A stretch of 64,000 nucleotides of DNA from Agarilytica sp045430285. Its GTDB lineage: Bacteria; Pseudomonadota; Gammaproteobacteria; Pseudomonadales; Cellvibrionaceae. Each line of letters opens with the position of its first letter. The first letter of the stretch is position 1. The notes under the pieces were generated by a model, which saw only the letters and a list, made by a program, of their open reading frames with translations, made no database searches and was not told the DNA's origin. Shown here piece by piece: positions 62,853-64,000 of this stretch. The stretch is taken from NCBI GenBank assembly GCA_045430285.1, contig JAILXV010000001.1, positions 1,178,001 to 1,242,000 on the forward strand. Reading direction: 5' to 3'. The position numbers were made by a program, and so were the translations under genes.

Positions 62853-62903
62853 GTGAAAGACCTTAATTTTGAACAAGTTTTCCCGTATTCAGGGGCTTTC
62901 TGA
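62853..62903 (+). CDS. Possible 16-codon leader ORF before moxR
   Basis: GAGGAG, seven bases, then GTG opens a 16-codon frame ending TGA. Its end overlaps an inverted repeat (CCCGT...ACGGG with inner CAG...CTG, about 62882-62907). The strong ribosome binding site is the only support. It could be a leader peptide for moxR or chance. The rest of the 304-base gdhB-moxR gap shows no other gene. Confidence 0.25.
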   Translation: MKDLNFEQVFPYSGAF

Positions 62904-63050
62904 CGGGAACTCTCGGATTAAAGCTGCTGTCTAGAATCCGCGCGGCCTGGAAACATAAAAATTTGTCCGGATTCGACACCCATCATCGGGTACCATGGCG
63001 CCTAGATCTTCAAAACAAAAAAGCTGAAAACAACGAACAAGAGATTATCG

Positions 63051-64000
63051 ATGTCGACACTTACTCAAATTCAATCACTTTTGACTTGGCTAGAGACTCA
63101 AATTGTTGGTCAACCCGCACTCATGGAACGCTTACTTATTGCCTTGATTGCAGATGGCCATCTTCTGGTTGAAGGTGCCCCAGGGCTCGCGAAAACAAAA
63201 GCCATTAAGACCCTTTCAGATGGTATTGAAGGCGATTTTCACCGTGTGCAATTTACGCCAGATTTGCTCCCTTCCGACATCACCGGCACCGATATCTATC
63301 GCCCAGAAACCGGCACCTTCGACTTTCAACAAGGGCCTATCTTTCACAACTTGGTGCTTGCGGACGAAATTAACCGTGCGCCTGCCAAGGTGCAATCCGC
63401 TTTACTAGAAGCTATGGCGGAAGGCCAAATCAGTGTGGGAAAAACCACCTACCCCTTGCCTGAATTATTTTTGGTAATGGCCACACAGAATCCCATTGAA
63501 CAGGAAGGGACCTACCCATTACCTGAAGCTCAACTGGATCGTTTCCTTATGCATGTGCGCGTCGATTTCCCTGATGCGGCAGCAGAAAGAGAAATTCTTC
63601 GGCTCAGCCGCCGTGAAGCCAGCCAAAACAGTAGCGACACAGACTTTAGCGATATTCTGACTCAAGCAACCCTATTCCAGGCGAGAGAAGAAGCTTTGAG
63701 TATTCATATGTCCGAAGCGGTTGAAGAATATATCGTACAACTGACCCAAGCGACTCGCCAAACAACACACTACGGTGAAGACCTAGAACGCTGGTTAGAG
63801 TTTGGCGTCAGCCCAAGAGCAACCATCAGTCTGGACCGGTGTTCTCGCGCCCACGCATACATACAAGGACGTGACTACGTAAGCCCCGACGATGTCCGCG
63901 CGATATTGCACGATGTGTTTCGTCACCGCTTAATATTGAGCTTTGAAGCAGAAGCCAACGGCATTACGCCGGACAAAGTGATCGATGAACTCATTCAACG
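63051..64000 (+). CDS. MoxR-type AAA+ ATPase, cut by window edge
   Basis: The visible 316 codons have the Walker A site G-A-P-G-L-A-K-T (42-49) and the MoxR signature L-A-D-E-I-N-R-A-P-A-K near 98. M-A-T-Q-N-P-I-E-Q-E-G-T-Y-P-L-P-E-A lies near 144, and the lid domain starts after residue 200. MoxR ATPases help mature partner complexes, usually with a VWA-domain protein and a DUF58 protein encoded just downstream, here beyond the edge. The ATG at 63051 has AGAGA upstream. Only a few C-terminal residues should be missing. Confidence 0.92.
   Translation, partial: MSTLTQIQSLLTWLETQIVGQPALMERLLIALIADGHLLVEGAPGLAKTKAIKTLSDGIEGDFHRVQFTPDLLPSDITGTDIYRPETGTFDFQQGPIFHNLVLADEINRAPAKVQSALLEAMAEGQISVGKTTYPLPELFLVMATQNPIEQEGTYPLPEAQLDRFLMHVRVDFPDAAAEREILRLSRREASQNSSDTDFSDILTQATLFQAREEALSIHMSEAVEEYIVQLTQATRQTTHYGEDLERWLEFGVSPRATISLDRCSRAHAYIQGRDYVSPDDVRAILHDVFRHRLILSFEAEANGITPDKVIDELIQ

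Overview
The window is chromosomal DNA from a gammaproteobacterium, most likely a marine relative of the Pseudomonadales/Cellvibrionales. Conserved blocks match the Pseudomonas gene order as I remember it: ihfB beside a wzz/O-antigen locus; gyrA, then mtaD-ubiG-mupP-yciK; rlmL-rmf-pyrD; and gdhB next to moxR. I saw no tRNA, rRNA, insertion sequence, prophage or CRISPR array.

Region 1 (1-22 kb, nearly all minus strand) is a Wzx/Wzy-type surface polysaccharide (O-antigen or capsule) locus. In the direction of transcription it runs manC, wecA, a HepT/MntA-type toxin-antitoxin pair, an EPS-associated MarR-like regulator preceded by six 7-bp tandem repeats, a UDP-sugar epimerase and dehydrogenase, wzz, and a nonulosonic (legionaminic-type) acid block (legI, a methyltransferase-like gene, legF, an SDR reductase, legG, ptmE, legB). 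It then has a PF05159-type capsule/glycosyltransferase protein, a methyltransferase, a ParB-fold protein, a PhyH-like oxygenase, the flippase wzx, an acyltransferase and, cut by the left edge, an EpsG-type polymerase. The legC aminotransferase and legH acetyltransferase are not in the window, while a 4-keto-reductase-like SDR sits inside the block. The PhyH-like gene is flanked by two diverged copies of one gene junction.

Region 2 (about 22.2-22.5 kb) holds the most interesting element: a roughly 215-nt plus-strand transcript unit with eleven GGA motifs, several in perfect hairpin loops, an intrinsic terminator, and an 18-bp GacA/UvrY-like palindrome just upstream. It reads as an unannotated CsrB/RsmZ-type sRNA that would sequester CsrA/RsmA, lying between ihfB and the polysaccharide locus.

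Region 3 (22.5-50.5 kb) is core: ihfB, rpsA, lapB, lapA, cmk, pyrF, a ComEA-like protein, a fused CoA-transferase, an outer-membrane barrel, cysN, cysD, a tyrA-aroA fusion, pheA, gyrA; then plus-strand mtaD-ubiG-mupP-yciK; then uvrB, rlmL, rmf, pyrD and a DUF2835 gene. The order cmk-lapA-lapB-rpsA-ihfB, the 7-kb insertion between aroA and cmk, and the absence of serC and hisC depart from the usual arrangement. Two copies of a palindromic intergenic repeat lie at 28.2 and 43.4 kb.

Region 4 (50.5-64 kb) starts with an accessory block: a lipoprotein, a membrane-anchored unknown protein, a secreted glycoside-hydrolase-like protein with RTX repeats, and an unknown 319-residue protein. A WYL regulator, a VOC protein and an alpha/beta hydrolase follow, then the giant NAD-glutamate dehydrogenase and, cut by the right edge, a MoxR ATPase.
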